Shown here: positions 55,594 through 63,960 of the stretch, in pieces
How the letters are laid out: the number at the start of each line of letters is the position of its first letter
Position numbering within the stretch: position 1 is the first letter of the stretch
NCBI RefSeq assembly: GCF_001652725.1
Contig: NZ_LWHJ01000022.1
Span: 742,009 to 806,008 of the forward strand
Reading direction: 5' to 3'
DNA: 64,000 nt
Source of the DNA: Pedobacter psychrophilus
GTDB taxonomy: Bacteria; Bacteroidota; Bacteroidia; Sphingobacteriales; Sphingobacteriaceae
Program-made: the position numbers and the translations under genes
The notes under the pieces: generated by a model
Told to the model about the DNA's origin: nothing
The model's input: only the letters and a program-made list of their open reading frames with translations
Database searches by the model: none

Positions 55594-56403
55594 ATGTTAA
55601 ACATCCCCAAATTAAAATATACCAATACTCAAAATTTCTTTTTAATGGCAGGCCCTTGCGCAATTGAGGGAGAAGATATTGCTTTAAGGATAGCGGAAAA
55701 AATAATAACCATTACGGATAAACTAGAAATTCCTTACATATTTAAAGGTTCTTTTAAAAAAGCAAATAGATCTAGAAAAGATTCCTTTACAGGGATTGGA
55801 GATGAAAAGGCGCTTAAAATTCTTGAAAGAATCGGCAAAGAATTTAATGTCCCAACCGTAACAGATATTCATGAAAGTACGGATGCAGCAATGGCAGCCG
55901 CTTATGTTGACGTTTTGCAAATCCCAGCTTTCCTTTGCAGACAAACAGATTTATTAGTTGCAGCAGCAGAAACAGGAAAATTTGTAAATGTGAAAAAAGG
56001 TCAATTTTTATCCGCCGGTTCTATGAAATTTGCAGTTGATAAAATTATAGAAAGTGGCAATAACAATGTTATTTTAACCGATAGAGGTAATACTTTTGGC
56101 TACCAAGATTTGATTGTGGATTATAGAGGAATACCAGAAATGAGATCTTTCAACGTACCTGTAGTGATGGATTGCACACATTCTTTACAACAACCAAATC
56201 AGGCTTCAGGAGTTACGGGCGGCAAACCTGCTTTAATTGAAACCATCGCAAAGGCAGCAATAGCAGTTGGTGCAGATGGTCTGTTTATTGAAACCCACGA
56301 CGATATCAAAAATGCAAAATCTGACGCCGCAAACATGTTAGATTTAACTTTATTGGAAGATTTACTGAAAAAATTAATAAGAGTAAGGCAATCAATTTTA
56401 TAG
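55594..56403 (+). CDS. kdsA: 3-deoxy-8-phosphooctulonate (Kdo-8-P) synthase
   Basis: Condenses arabinose-5-P and PEP to Kdo-8-P for LPS. The frame is open from 55393, but the first 67 codons are repeat sequence; the ATG at 55594 (MLNIPKLKY) gives 269 residues, the usual length. Motifs are MAGPCAIEG, FKGSFKKANRSRKDS, TDIHE, LQIPAFLCRQTDLL and CTHSLQQPNQASGVTGG. No metal-ligand Cys is obvious in MAGPCA beyond that expected in the metal-independent/dependent classes. It belongs with kdsD across the recQ gene. Confidence 0.96.
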   Translation: MLNIPKLKYTNTQNFFLMAGPCAIEGEDIALRIAEKIITITDKLEIPYIFKGSFKKANRSRKDSFTGIGDEKALKILERIGKEFNVPTVTDIHESTDAAMAAAYVDVLQIPAFLCRQTDLLVAAAETGKFVNVKKGQFLSAGSMKFAVDKIIESGNNNVILTDRGNTFGYQDLIVDYRGIPEMRSFNVPVVMDCTHSLQQPNQASGVTGGKPALIETIAKAAIAVGADGLFIETHDDIKNAKSDAANMLDLTLLEDLLKKLIRVRQSIL

Positions 56404-56412
56404 AGAATAAAA

Positions 56413-56457
56413 AAAGATTAAGCTTATTAAAAATTCAACTTAATAAGTTTAATCTTT
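56413..56457. terminator. Bidirectional terminator between kdsA and the GT-C gene
   Basis: An 18-bp stem with one G-T pair (AAAGATTAAGCTTATTAA / TTAATAAGTTTAATCTTT) covers the gap and the last codons of the leftward gene. Confidence 0.8.
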
Positions 56458-57822
56458 CTTGATTACATCACCTTTAAAACTTTGCATTGAATCTGTGTAA
56501 TCTTTAAAATCTGTGGTATCACGACTATAAAAAATCTCCCAAATCATAAACAATCCTAAAATAATATACTCAACCAAAACCAACCACAAACTCTCATCAT
56601 AAGGCTCAACACGATAAGTGTAATAACTCAAGCAAATTAAAACAGACCATATCAAAGCAAACCTCCATTTTACAAATGGAGTTAGAGCAACTAAAATTAA
56701 AATGTACCAAGGGTGTACAATTGCTCCAAATATACAATAGGTAAACATCACCCAAAAAATGCCTTCTAAAATGTTCTTGCTTTTTAAATAAGAAATCAAG
56801 AAACCTATTAATGAAAGTCCAATCAAAATTTTACTGGTAAAAGCAATCGGATTATATCCTAAAAATTTCCATCCAACTGCTTTTAAAATTTGATAAATAC
56901 TTCCATTAAATTCAAATTTTCCATAATAAAGTTGAATGCTTGAGATTAAATTTTCTAACAATTTTAGGTTATGAATAAAAGGTAAAAACAAAATCAAGAC
57001 TACAAATCCACAAATAATACCTGCATAAATTGTTTTTTTCCATCCAATGTATCTAATAAAAAGAGGCAGAAAAATAATTGGTAATAATTTGGTACAAACC
57101 GCCAAGCCTAATATCACTGAGCTCAGAATCCATTTATTATTTAATAAAAGCCAAATACTCCACAACGTAAAAAATATCATCACCACTTCAAAGTGTAGAT
57201 TACCAATAAACTCTATAATCACTAATGGATTTAAAGCATAAAGAAAAACCAACCTTTCATCCTTTTTAAAATAAGTTAACAGCTTCCGGATAAAATAAAT
57301 ATTTCCAAAATCAAAAAGTATGAGAAAAACTCTCATAATTACAACCGAGCCTAATAAGTTTCCTTTTCCGGGAATGGCACTCAGCATAAAAATAACTTGA
57401 TTAATTGGAGGATAAACAGAAAAATAATTTGGGGAGTTCATCTTTTGGAATAACAAAGTATCCACCCAATCATATTTAAAAGACATCAACTCTTTTGGTG
57501 TGTAACTAAAAGGATTAATTCCATGTAATATTTGGCTGCCATCCCAAATAAACCGGTAAAAATCATCACTCAAAATAGGGACAGAGAATAGTAAGATTAC
57601 TCTACTGATTATGGCTAAATAATTATTTTGCCATCTCATAGATGGGTTATTAAACTTATATAAAATAATGAAGTAGGATATGAAAAGAAAGGAGAATCCT
57701 ACCCAAATAGAAAGAATATCTTTTCTATCTGAATTAAAATATCCTAAATTTAGAATTCCAGTGGTTATTAATCCTGATAAGAAAACCCAACCAAAAGAAA
57801 ATTTATTATTAATCTTATCCAT
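56449..57822 (-). CDS. GT-C membrane mannosyltransferase-like protein
   Basis: The 457-residue protein has about ten membrane segments. The first large loop carries SDDFYRFIWDGSQILHGINPFSYTP, a DD/WDG motif of polyprenol-phosphate-mannose-dependent GT-C enzymes (DUF2029/MptA-like). NALNPLVIIE-type sequence (LNPLVIIEFIGNLHFE) and a late VHPWYILIL follow. The C-terminal 26 residues (RDTTDFKDYTDSMQSF) are soluble and are encoded within a repeat unit; they are probably not part of the ancestral protein. Confidence 0.8.
   Translation of the reverse strand: MDKINNKFSFGWVFLSGLITTGILNLGYFNSDRKDILSIWVGFSFLFISYFIILYKFNNPSMRWQNNYLAIISRVILLFSVPILSDDFYRFIWDGSQILHGINPFSYTPKELMSFKYDWVDTLLFQKMNSPNYFSVYPPINQVIFMLSAIPGKGNLLGSVVIMRVFLILFDFGNIYFIRKLLTYFKKDERLVFLYALNPLVIIEFIGNLHFEVVMIFFTLWSIWLLLNNKWILSSVILGLAVCTKLLPIIFLPLFIRYIGWKKTIYAGIICGFVVLILFLPFIHNLKLLENLISSIQLYYGKFEFNGSIYQILKAVGWKFLGYNPIAFTSKILIGLSLIGFLISYLKSKNILEGIFWVMFTYCIFGAIVHPWYILILVALTPFVKWRFALIWSVLICLSYYTYRVEPYDESLWLVLVEYIILGLFMIWEIFYSRDTTDFKDYTDSMQSFKGDVIKKD
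56491..56529. repeat. Copy of 39-bp repeat inside a gene end
   Basis: ATCTGTG-AATC...ATCTGTG-ATCACGA, 39 bases, matches the units of the array at 58641-58757. It is in frame and supplies 13 codons of the GT-C protein C-terminus on the minus strand. Confidence 0.65.
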
Positions 57823-57847
57823 TAATTGCTGATCCCATCATTATTAA

Positions 57848-58636
57848 ATGAATACAAAAACGTTTAAAGATCAATTAAATCGAACCGTCAAAATCAATTT
57901 TCCTCCAAAAAGGATAATCTCACTTGTTCCTTCGCAAACAGAATTACTGTTTGATTTAGGTTTAAATGAATATATTGTTGGTATTACTAAGTTTTGTATT
58001 CATCCCAAAGATAAATTTAAAAACACAACCAAAATAGGCGGAACAAAAAATCTCGACTTAAATAAAATAAGAGAATTAAAACCTGATTTAATCATTGGTA
58101 ATAAAGAAGAAAACCAAAAAGAAGAAATCGAAATTTTAACCAAAGAATTTCCTGTTTGGATGAGTGATATTTTCAATATTGATGATGCAATAAATATGAT
58201 TGAGACAATAGGGGAGATGGTTGATAAAAAACAAGAATCAATAAATCTTTCTAAAAATATTCTACAATTTTTTAATAATATAAGTATAAATGAAAACGAA
58301 CTTAAATCAACAATATATTTCATCTGGCAAAATCCAAATATGTTAGCCGGACAACAAACATTTATTAATGAGATGCTTAAATATTGCGGATTAAAAAACT
58401 TAATTAAAGAAAATAGATATCCTACATTTTCAGATTTAGAGTTAAAAGGCTTAAATCCAGAAGTGGTTTTCCTTTCGTCCGAACCTTATCCATTTAAAGA
58501 AAAACACATTAAAAATTTCCAGCAAATATGGCCATATGCAAAAATAAAATTGGTGGATGGAGAAATGTTTAGTTGGTATGGCAGCAGATTATTAAAAGCC
58601 GTATCATATTTTCAAAATCTACCGAAATCTTTTTAA
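57848..58636 (+). CDS. BtuF-like helical-backbone metal/corrin receptor without signal peptide
   Basis: The 262-residue protein has the periplasmic binding-protein type III layout: PPKRIISLVPSQTELLFDLGL, VGITKFCIHP, LKPDLIIGNKEENQ, and a late SWYGSRLLKAVSYF. BtuF-type proteins bind cobalamin or ferric chelates for ABC import. Here residues 1-20 (MNTKTFKDQLNRTVKINFPP) are charged, and no signal or lipobox is visible, so it may be cytosolic or exported by another route. No ABC permease lies nearby. Confidence 0.82.
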   Translation: MNTKTFKDQLNRTVKINFPPKRIISLVPSQTELLFDLGLNEYIVGITKFCIHPKDKFKNTTKIGGTKNLDLNKIRELKPDLIIGNKEENQKEEIEILTKEFPVWMSDIFNIDDAINMIETIGEMVDKKQESINLSKNILQFFNNISINENELKSTIYFIWQNPNMLAGQQTFINEMLKYCGLKNLIKENRYPTFSDLELKGLNPEVVFLSSEPYPFKEKHIKNFQQIWPYAKIKLVDGEMFSWYGSRLLKAVSYFQNLPKSF

Positions 58637-58640
58637 TTAT

Positions 58641-58757
58641 ATCTGTGAGATACTTTAAATCTGTGAAATCAAGAAACTAATCTGTGAAATCCGTTAAATT
58701 TGTGTAATCAAGAACATAATCTGTGAAATCTTTTAAATTGGTGCAATCACGAAAAAA
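58641..58757. repeat. Tandem array of three 39-bp units
   Basis: Three consecutive 39-base units begin at 58641, 58680 and 58719. The consensus holds ATCTGTGAAAT, then AAAT-TGTG-AATCA-GAA. The array lies between the BtuF-like gene and the tRNA-Leu promoter; the same unit is in the GT-C gene and, in part, near 9414. Confidence 0.85.
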
Positions 58758-58772
58758 AATCCATCTAATCTC

Positions 58773-58802
58773 TTGCAATAATCTTAACAAATCCTATCTT
58801 TG
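58773..58802 (+). promoter_or_regulatory. Promoter of tRNA-Leu(TAG)
   Basis: TTG (58773-58775), a 19-base spacer, and TATCTTTG (58795-58802) match the Bacteroidota -33/-7 consensus. The tRNA begins 43 bases downstream. Confidence 0.85.
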
Positions 58803-58844
58803 CAATCCAAATTAGAAACACCTAATATTGGAAAAATCCTAAAT

Positions 58845-58926
58845 GCGGAAGTGGCGTAATTGGTAGCCGCACCAGACTTAGGATCTGGCGCTTCACGGCG
58901 TGGGGGTTCGAGTCCCTTCTTCCGCA
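58845..58926 (+). tRNA. tRNA-Leu (anticodon TAG)
   Basis: A cloverleaf of 82 bases. Acceptor GCGGAAG pairs with CTTCCGC (58919-58925); the anticodon arm CCAGA-CTTAGGA-TCTGG carries TAG (58879-58881). The variable arm is long (class II), and GGTTCGAGTCC is the T arm. Discriminator A is followed by CAT, so CCA is not encoded. A shadow ORF on the opposite strand is not real. Confidence 0.97.
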
Positions 58927-58935
58927 CATAAATCC

Positions 58936-58965
58936 AATCCCTCCCACAAAATGGGAGGGATTTTT
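58936..58965 (+). terminator. Terminator after tRNA-Leu, close to tig
   Basis: A perfect 11-bp stem, AATCCCTCCCA / TGGGAGGGATT, with a T run lies 9 bases after the tRNA and 34 bases before the tig ATG. Confidence 0.88.
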
Positions 58966-58999
58966 GTATCACACAAACCGAAAAAGAAAATATCACATA

Positions 59000-60343
59000 A
59001 TGAATATTACACAGGAAAAAACTGACGACTTAAACTCAATTGTTACCGTTAAAATTACTCCAGATGATTATCAAGAGGCAGTAAATAAAAAAATTAAGGA
59101 TCAGGCAAAAAAAATGAAACTTCCAGGTTTTCGCCCGGGTATGGTTCCTCCAGCGCATGTAAAAAAAATGTACGGTAAAAGCATTTTGGTAGAGGAGATA
59201 AATACCATGCTCTCAGAAGCTGTAAATAATTATATTCAACAAAACGAAATTGAAATATTAGGTCAGCCCTTACCTAAGCAGGATGATGCCTCATTTAACT
59301 GGGATTTTAATGATGAGTTTGTTTTTAATTACGATTTAGGTTTAGCTCCAGAGGTTAATGTAGAATTTTCTGCTAAAGATAAATTAACTCAATATAATAT
59401 TAAAGTTGATGATGAAACATTAGCGGCTCGTACAAAAAGCATTAGAAGAAGCTATGGTAAAATGACCAATCCAGAAATTGTTGCCGATGGAGATGTGATT
59501 TTTGGAGAATTTATTCAGCTTAACGCCGATGGTTCTGTGTTTGAAAATGGAATCAACGTAACTACTTCTCTAAGGTTAGATGCCGTTAAAGATGCTACCA
59601 TATTAAAATCTCTTATCGGATTAAAAAAAGGAGATGTTATTGAGTCTTTTGATTTAGTAACTGCTGTTGATGATCAAAAATTATTAATAAAAATATTAAA
59701 ACTAGAAGAAGAAAATCCAATTATTCCAGAATCTAAATTTAAACTGACTGTAAAAAATATCAACAGATTAGAAGAATCAGATTTAAATCAAGAATTTTTC
59801 GACAAACTTTTTGGAGAAAACTCAGTAACAACTGAGGAAGAATTTAAAGCAAAAATAACTGAAGAGCTAGAATCAATGATGGCTCAGGATGCTGATAAAA
59901 AATTAGCTGCAGATTTATATAAATATGGTTCAGAAAAAGCAACAATGCCTTTACCAGATGAATTTTTAAAACGCTGGTTAAAGGTTGCAAATAAAGAAGT
60001 TAATAATGAGGAATTAGAAAGCGGTTACAATGATTTTGCTAAAAACTTACGTTGGACATTGGTTGAGAACAAAATCATGAAAGACCAAAAGATTGAAATC
60101 AAATATGAAGATGTATATCAATTAGCAAAAATAAGATTAGATGCTCAATTCAGAATGTATAGTCCTCAGGCACTTTCAGAAGAACAGTTAGGTCAATATA
60201 CTGCTCAATTTTTACAGGATAAAGAGAATGCAAATCGTATTTTTGATGAAGTAAAAGCCCAAAAAGTTTTTGATTACTTAAAGACAGTAATCACTTTAGA
60301 TAAGCAAGATATTGACTATAATAAATTTCAAGAATTGAAGTAA
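59000..60343 (+). CDS. tig: Trigger factor
   Basis: Ribosome-bound chaperone with peptidyl-prolyl isomerase domain. The N-terminal ribosome-binding signature is GFRPGMVPP (FRxGxxP type). From the ATG at 59000 the protein has 447 residues. The middle domain (about 150-230) is less conserved in FKBP-type residues, as in other Bacteroidota; the C-terminal chaperone domain follows (about 250-420). An upstream TTG at 58964 lies in the terminator stem and is not used. Confidence 0.93.
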   Translation: MNITQEKTDDLNSIVTVKITPDDYQEAVNKKIKDQAKKMKLPGFRPGMVPPAHVKKMYGKSILVEEINTMLSEAVNNYIQQNEIEILGQPLPKQDDASFNWDFNDEFVFNYDLGLAPEVNVEFSAKDKLTQYNIKVDDETLAARTKSIRRSYGKMTNPEIVADGDVIFGEFIQLNADGSVFENGINVTTSLRLDAVKDATILKSLIGLKKGDVIESFDLVTAVDDQKLLIKILKLEEENPIIPESKFKLTVKNINRLEESDLNQEFFDKLFGENSVTTEEEFKAKITEELESMMAQDADKKLAADLYKYGSEKATMPLPDEFLKRWLKVANKEVNNEELESGYNDFAKNLRWTLVENKIMKDQKIEIKYEDVYQLAKIRLDAQFRMYSPQALSEEQLGQYTAQFLQDKENANRIFDEVKAQKVFDYLKTVITLDKQDIDYNKFQELK

Positions 60344-60365
60344 ACCAAACAAGGTGTAAATTTTT

Positions 60366-60392
60366 AAAGGCAACCTATTTAGGTTGCCTTTT
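60366..60392 (+). terminator. Terminator after tig
   Basis: A perfect stem AAAGGCAACCT / AGGTTGCCTTT with a 4-base loop lies 22 bases after the stop. Confidence 0.88.
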
Positions 60393-60509
60393 ACATATAT
60401 ATTAAAATCAAAAATTTTACCTATAATTGATAAGCATTTTAGCATTTATCAAAACATTTATTCAATTTGGCGTTATAATATTAAACAAATTCTAATACAA
60501 CAATAAGAC

Positions 60510-61217
60510 ATGAATATAGATAAAGATGAATTTCGTAAATATGCTGTAAAACACCACAGAATTGGAGGTTTACATGTAGATAAATACATCAATAATACTC
60601 AAGGAATATTCAGACCTCAAGGAATGACTCCTTATATTATAGAAGAGCGTCAGTTAAACGTTGCTCAAATGGATGTTTTTTCTCGATTAATGATGGATCG
60701 TATCATCTTTTTAGGTGATGCAATCTATGATCAAAATGCAAATATCATCCAAGCACAATTGTTATTCTTACAGTCTGCAGATGCTAAAAGAGATATACAA
60801 ATTTACATCAACTCTCCAGGTGGTTCTGTTTATGCAGGTTTAGGTATTTATGATACCATGCAGTTCATCTCTCCAGATGTTGCAACAATATGTACAGGAA
60901 TGGCAGCTTCTATGGGTGCAGTTTTAATGTGTGCTGGTACAAAAGGTAAAAGAGCTGCATTGCCTCATGCTCGCATCATGATTCACCAACCATCTGGTGG
61001 CGCACAAGGAGTAGCATCTGATATGGAAATCAATTTGCGTGAGATGCTAAAACTGAAGAAAGAACTTTACGATATTATTTCAAAACACTCTGGTCAAACT
61101 TACGAATGGGTAGAGAAAGCTTCAGATAGAGATTATTGGATGAAAGCGGAAGAAGCTAAAGATTTTGGTATGGTTGATGAGATATTAGTGGCAAATTCAG
61201 AAAAAAATAATGACTAA
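60510..61217 (+). CDS. clpP: ATP-dependent Clp protease proteolytic subunit
   Basis: Serine protease of the ClpXP/ClpAP complex. The triad reads Ser134 (TGMAASMGA), His159 (IMIHQP) and Asp208 (SDRDYWM). A 30-residue N-terminal extension before the usual core ([20 protein letters not shown]) is typical for Bacteroidota ClpP. Length 235. The clpX start lies inside its last codons (8-base overlap), so both are co-expressed. Confidence 0.97.
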   Translation: MNIDKDEFRKYAVKHHRIGGLHVDKYINNTQGIFRPQGMTPYIIEERQLNVAQMDVFSRLMMDRIIFLGDAIYDQNANIIQAQLLFLQSADAKRDIQIYINSPGGSVYAGLGIYDTMQFISPDVATICTGMAASMGAVLMCAGTKGKRAALPHARIMIHQPSGGAQGVASDMEINLREMLKLKKELYDIISKHSGQTYEWVEKASDRDYWMKAEEAKDFGMVDEILVANSEKNND

Positions 61218-62451
61218 AAATCAAAAAGATATAAAATGTTCGTTTTGTGGTGCTGGCAAGCAAGATAGCTTAATGCTTATTGCTGGGTTAGATGCGCATA
61301 TTTGTGATAAATGTGTCGGACAAGCAAATGATATCTTGGCAGAGGAGCTAACCTTGAAAAAGGGTAAAAATATGAGCCCTGTGCTTACCTTGCTAAAACC
61401 ATTAGAAATAAAAGAACACCTTGATCAATATATTATTGGTCAAAACGATGCTAAAAAAGTACTGGCTGTTGCCGTTTACAATCACTACAAAAGATTAAAT
61501 CAAAAAATTGGTAAGGATGAAGTAGAGATTGAAAAATCTAACATCATGATGGTAGGAGAGACTGGCACTGGTAAAACATTACTAGCTAAGACTATCGCAA
61601 AAATTTTAAATGTTCCTTTTTGCATATGCGATGCTACAGTATTAACTGAAGCGGGTTATGTTGGTGAGGATGTAGAAAGCATACTTACTAGATTATTGCA
61701 AGCTGCAGATTATGATGTTAATGCAGCAGAAAGAGGTATTGTTTATATTGATGAGGTTGATAAAGTAGCTCGTAAAAGCGATAACCCTTCTATTACAAGA
61801 GATGTTTCTGGTGAAGGTGTTCAACAGGCATTATTAAAAATCTTAGAAGGAACAATTGTAAATGTTCCGCCTCAAGGCGGTAGAAAACATCCTGATCAAA
61901 AAATGATCCCAGTAAATACCAATAATATTTTATTTATATGTGGTGGAGCATTTGATGGCATCGAGAAAAAAATTGCTAATAGACTAAGAACCCAAACGGT
62001 TGGTTATAAATTTAAAGCTGATAATGATGATGTTGATTTAAAAAACCTATATAAATACATTACACCATTAGATTTAAAAGCTTTTGGGATGATTCCCGAA
62101 TTGATTGGCAGGGTTCCAGTAATAACTCACCTTAATCCACTTGATAGGGAAACCTTATTATGTATTCTAACAGAGCCAAAAAATTCATTGGTTAAACAAT
62201 ACACTAAATTATTCAGTTACGAAAATATTCAACTAGAATTTAAAAAAGACGTTTTCGAGTTTATTGTTGATAAAGCAATGGAGTTCAAATTAGGGGCAAG
62301 AGGATTGCGCTCAATCTGCGAAGCAATTATGATAGATGCCATGTTTGAAATGCCCTCGCAAAAGCATGATGATAAAAAACTAATAATAGATCTGAATTAT
62401 GCCAGGGAGCAATTTGAAAAATCAGACATTAAAAAATTAAAAGCAGCATAA
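61210..62451 (+). CDS. clpX: ATP-dependent Clp protease ATP-binding subunit ClpX
   Basis: AAA+ unfoldase that feeds ClpP. The N-terminal zinc domain has CSFCGAGKQ and HICDKCV (four Cys). Walker A is GETGTGKT; Walker B is IVYIDEVDK; sensor [19 protein letters not shown], a GYVGEDVES pore loop and [13 protein letters not shown] follow. 413 residues, usual. A terminator lies right after the gene. Confidence 0.98.
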   Translation: MTKNQKDIKCSFCGAGKQDSLMLIAGLDAHICDKCVGQANDILAEELTLKKGKNMSPVLTLLKPLEIKEHLDQYIIGQNDAKKVLAVAVYNHYKRLNQKIGKDEVEIEKSNIMMVGETGTGKTLLAKTIAKILNVPFCICDATVLTEAGYVGEDVESILTRLLQAADYDVNAAERGIVYIDEVDKVARKSDNPSITRDVSGEGVQQALLKILEGTIVNVPPQGGRKHPDQKMIPVNTNNILFICGGAFDGIEKKIANRLRTQTVGYKFKADNDDVDLKNLYKYITPLDLKAFGMIPELIGRVPVITHLNPLDRETLLCILTEPKNSLVKQYTKLFSYENIQLEFKKDVFEFIVDKAMEFKLGARGLRSICEAIMIDAMFEMPSQKHDDKKLIIDLNYAREQFEKSDIKKLKAA

Positions 62452-62455
62452 CACA

Positions 62456-62484
62456 AAAATCCCGATAGAATCGGGATTTTTTTT
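62456..62484 (+). terminator. Terminator after clpX
   Basis: An 11-bp stem, AAAATCCCGAT / ATCGGGATTTT, with a 3-base loop and T8 tract follows the stop by 4 bases. Confidence 0.92.
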
Positions 62485-62497
62485 AAAACATAATTTT

Positions 62498-63355
62498 ATG
62501 AACGAAGAAAAAGATATTAAGAAGAATCCAACTGAAAGTCAATCTCATAAAGAGGTTTCGTCACCAATAAAAAAAGGATTAAAATCTAAAGAAGACATTG
62601 TCGCTAATTGGCTTCCAAGATATACTGGTCGACCGTTGAATGAATTTGGGCAGTATATATTACTAACCAATTTTTCAAAATATGTTCAATTATTTTCCGA
62701 ATGGCATGATAATGCTCCTATATATGGATTAGATAAGCCAATGCAAAGCGTAACTGCAAACGGAATAACAATCATAAACTTCGGCATGGGAAGCCCATTA
62801 GCGGCTACTATGATGGATTTGTTAACAGCAATTACAACTAAAGCAGTATTATTTTTGGGTAAATGTGGAGGTTTAAAAAAGAAAAATCAAATAGGTGATC
62901 TTATCTTACCAATTGCAGCAATTCGTGGTGAAGGTACATCAAACGATTATTTGCCTGCCGAAGTGCCTGCACTTCCTGCATTTGCACTTCAAAAAGCAAT
63001 TTCAACTACTATTAGAGAACATTCTCGTGATTATTGGACGGGTACGGTATATACAACCAATCGCCGAGTTTGGGAACATGATCGCGAGTTTAAAAAATAT
63101 CTTAAAGAATTAAGGGCAATGGCTGTAGATATGGAAACTGCAACTGTATTTGTTACTGGCTTTGCCAATAAAATACCTACTGGTGCAATATTGTTAGTTT
63201 CAGATCAGCCAATGATTCCAGAAGGAGTTAAAACTGCAGAAAACGACTCTTCAAAAACTTCAGCAGAACATATCGAATCTCATTTAAGAATAGGAATAGA
63301 TTCTCTATTACAACTCATTAATAAAGGACAAACAGTTAAACATCTTAAATTTTAG
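62498..63355 (+). CDS. amn: AMP nucleosidase (phosphorylase superfamily)
   Basis: Splits AMP to adenine and ribose-5-phosphate. The 285-residue protein has the nucleoside-phosphorylase fold: TIINFGMGSPLAATMMDLL, VLFLGKCGGLKKKNQIGDLILP, RGEGTSNDYLPAEVPALP, and MAVDMETATVFVTGF. It lacks the N-terminal domain of E. coli Amn, matching the short Bacteroidota form (TIGR01721-like as I know it). The start follows the clpX terminator, so it is independently transcribed or readthrough-dependent. Confidence 0.85.
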   Translation: MNEEKDIKKNPTESQSHKEVSSPIKKGLKSKEDIVANWLPRYTGRPLNEFGQYILLTNFSKYVQLFSEWHDNAPIYGLDKPMQSVTANGITIINFGMGSPLAATMMDLLTAITTKAVLFLGKCGGLKKKNQIGDLILPIAAIRGEGTSNDYLPAEVPALPAFALQKAISTTIREHSRDYWTGTVYTTNRRVWEHDREFKKYLKELRAMAVDMETATVFVTGFANKIPTGAILLVSDQPMIPEGVKTAENDSSKTSAEHIESHLRIGIDSLLQLINKGQTVKHLKF

Positions 63356-63410
63356 ATTTTGTGAAGGTGCTGATACCATTCTTCGGTAATTGTAGCCCTC
63401 AACTTGATCC

Positions 63411-63436
63411 AATGCCCCTCTCAAAAGGGGCATTTC
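63411..63436 (+). terminator. Weak terminator after amn
   Basis: An 8-bp stem AATGCCCC / GGGGCATT with loop TCTCAAAA is followed by only a short T run. Confidence 0.5.
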
Positions 63437-63703
63437 AATTACCATCCGATTTATTTGGTTGAAGACTGTTCAAGAATAATAAATTTAACTTGGTTGTAAT
63501 CATACAGTACCATAAAATAAGAATTTCCAAATATTTTAAATTATCTCACTATTTATAAAAGTTACTTATTAAATAGCAATCAAATGATTCGCTCAAAATT
63601 TAACCATGCTTAGAATGCAGTATTTGAATAATATCATTATTTAAATTATTACATCACATTATCATCTTGTTAATAAATATTTTAAATAAAAGATAATATA
63701 GAC
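63437..63703. other. AT-rich intergenic stretch, no gene
   Basis: Both strands lack an ORF or RNA fold I can support. It separates the amn terminator from the promoter stack at 63704. Confidence 0.6.
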
Positions 63704-63734
63704 TTGTGTTTTAAAGTTAAAAACCACATCTTTG
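63704..63734 (+). promoter_or_regulatory. Tandem promoter P1
   Basis: TTG (63704-63706), 20-base spacer, CATCTTTG (63727-63734), then the discriminator CACTCCGC. First of three in-line sites before the window end. Confidence 0.75.
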
Positions 63735-63838
63735 CACTCCGCAAACGCAAGGATTGCAGTATATTGAAATAAGCAGCAAACAGTTAAATAATTAGAGATA
63801 TTTATATGTAACATGACATAAAAATATATTTAAATTAA

Positions 63839-63870
63839 TTTGTTTAATACAATAAATTAATACACTTTTG
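63839..63870 (+). promoter_or_regulatory. Tandem promoter P2
   Basis: TTTG (63839-63842), 20-base spacer, CACTTTTG (63863-63870), then CAACCCG. Same spacing and discriminator style as P1 and P3. Confidence 0.75.
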
Positions 63871-63928
63871 CAACCCGTTAAAAGCGGAAATTTTTAATCC
63901 GAAAGGCTTTAAAAAATAAAAAAAAAGA

Positions 63929-63960
63929 TTTGGAAGTTAAATAAAATAACCACATCTTTG
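63929..63960 (+). promoter_or_regulatory. Tandem promoter P3
   Basis: TTTG (63929-63932), 20-base spacer, CATCTTTG (63953-63960), then CACCCCG. It shares AACCACATCTTTGCAC with P1. The downstream gene lies beyond the window. Confidence 0.75.

Noticed and set aside
58784..58996. Minus-strand ORF of 70 residues
   Set aside because: It is antisense to tRNA-Leu; peptides with EPPRREAPD-like words are a common artefact of class II tRNA complements.
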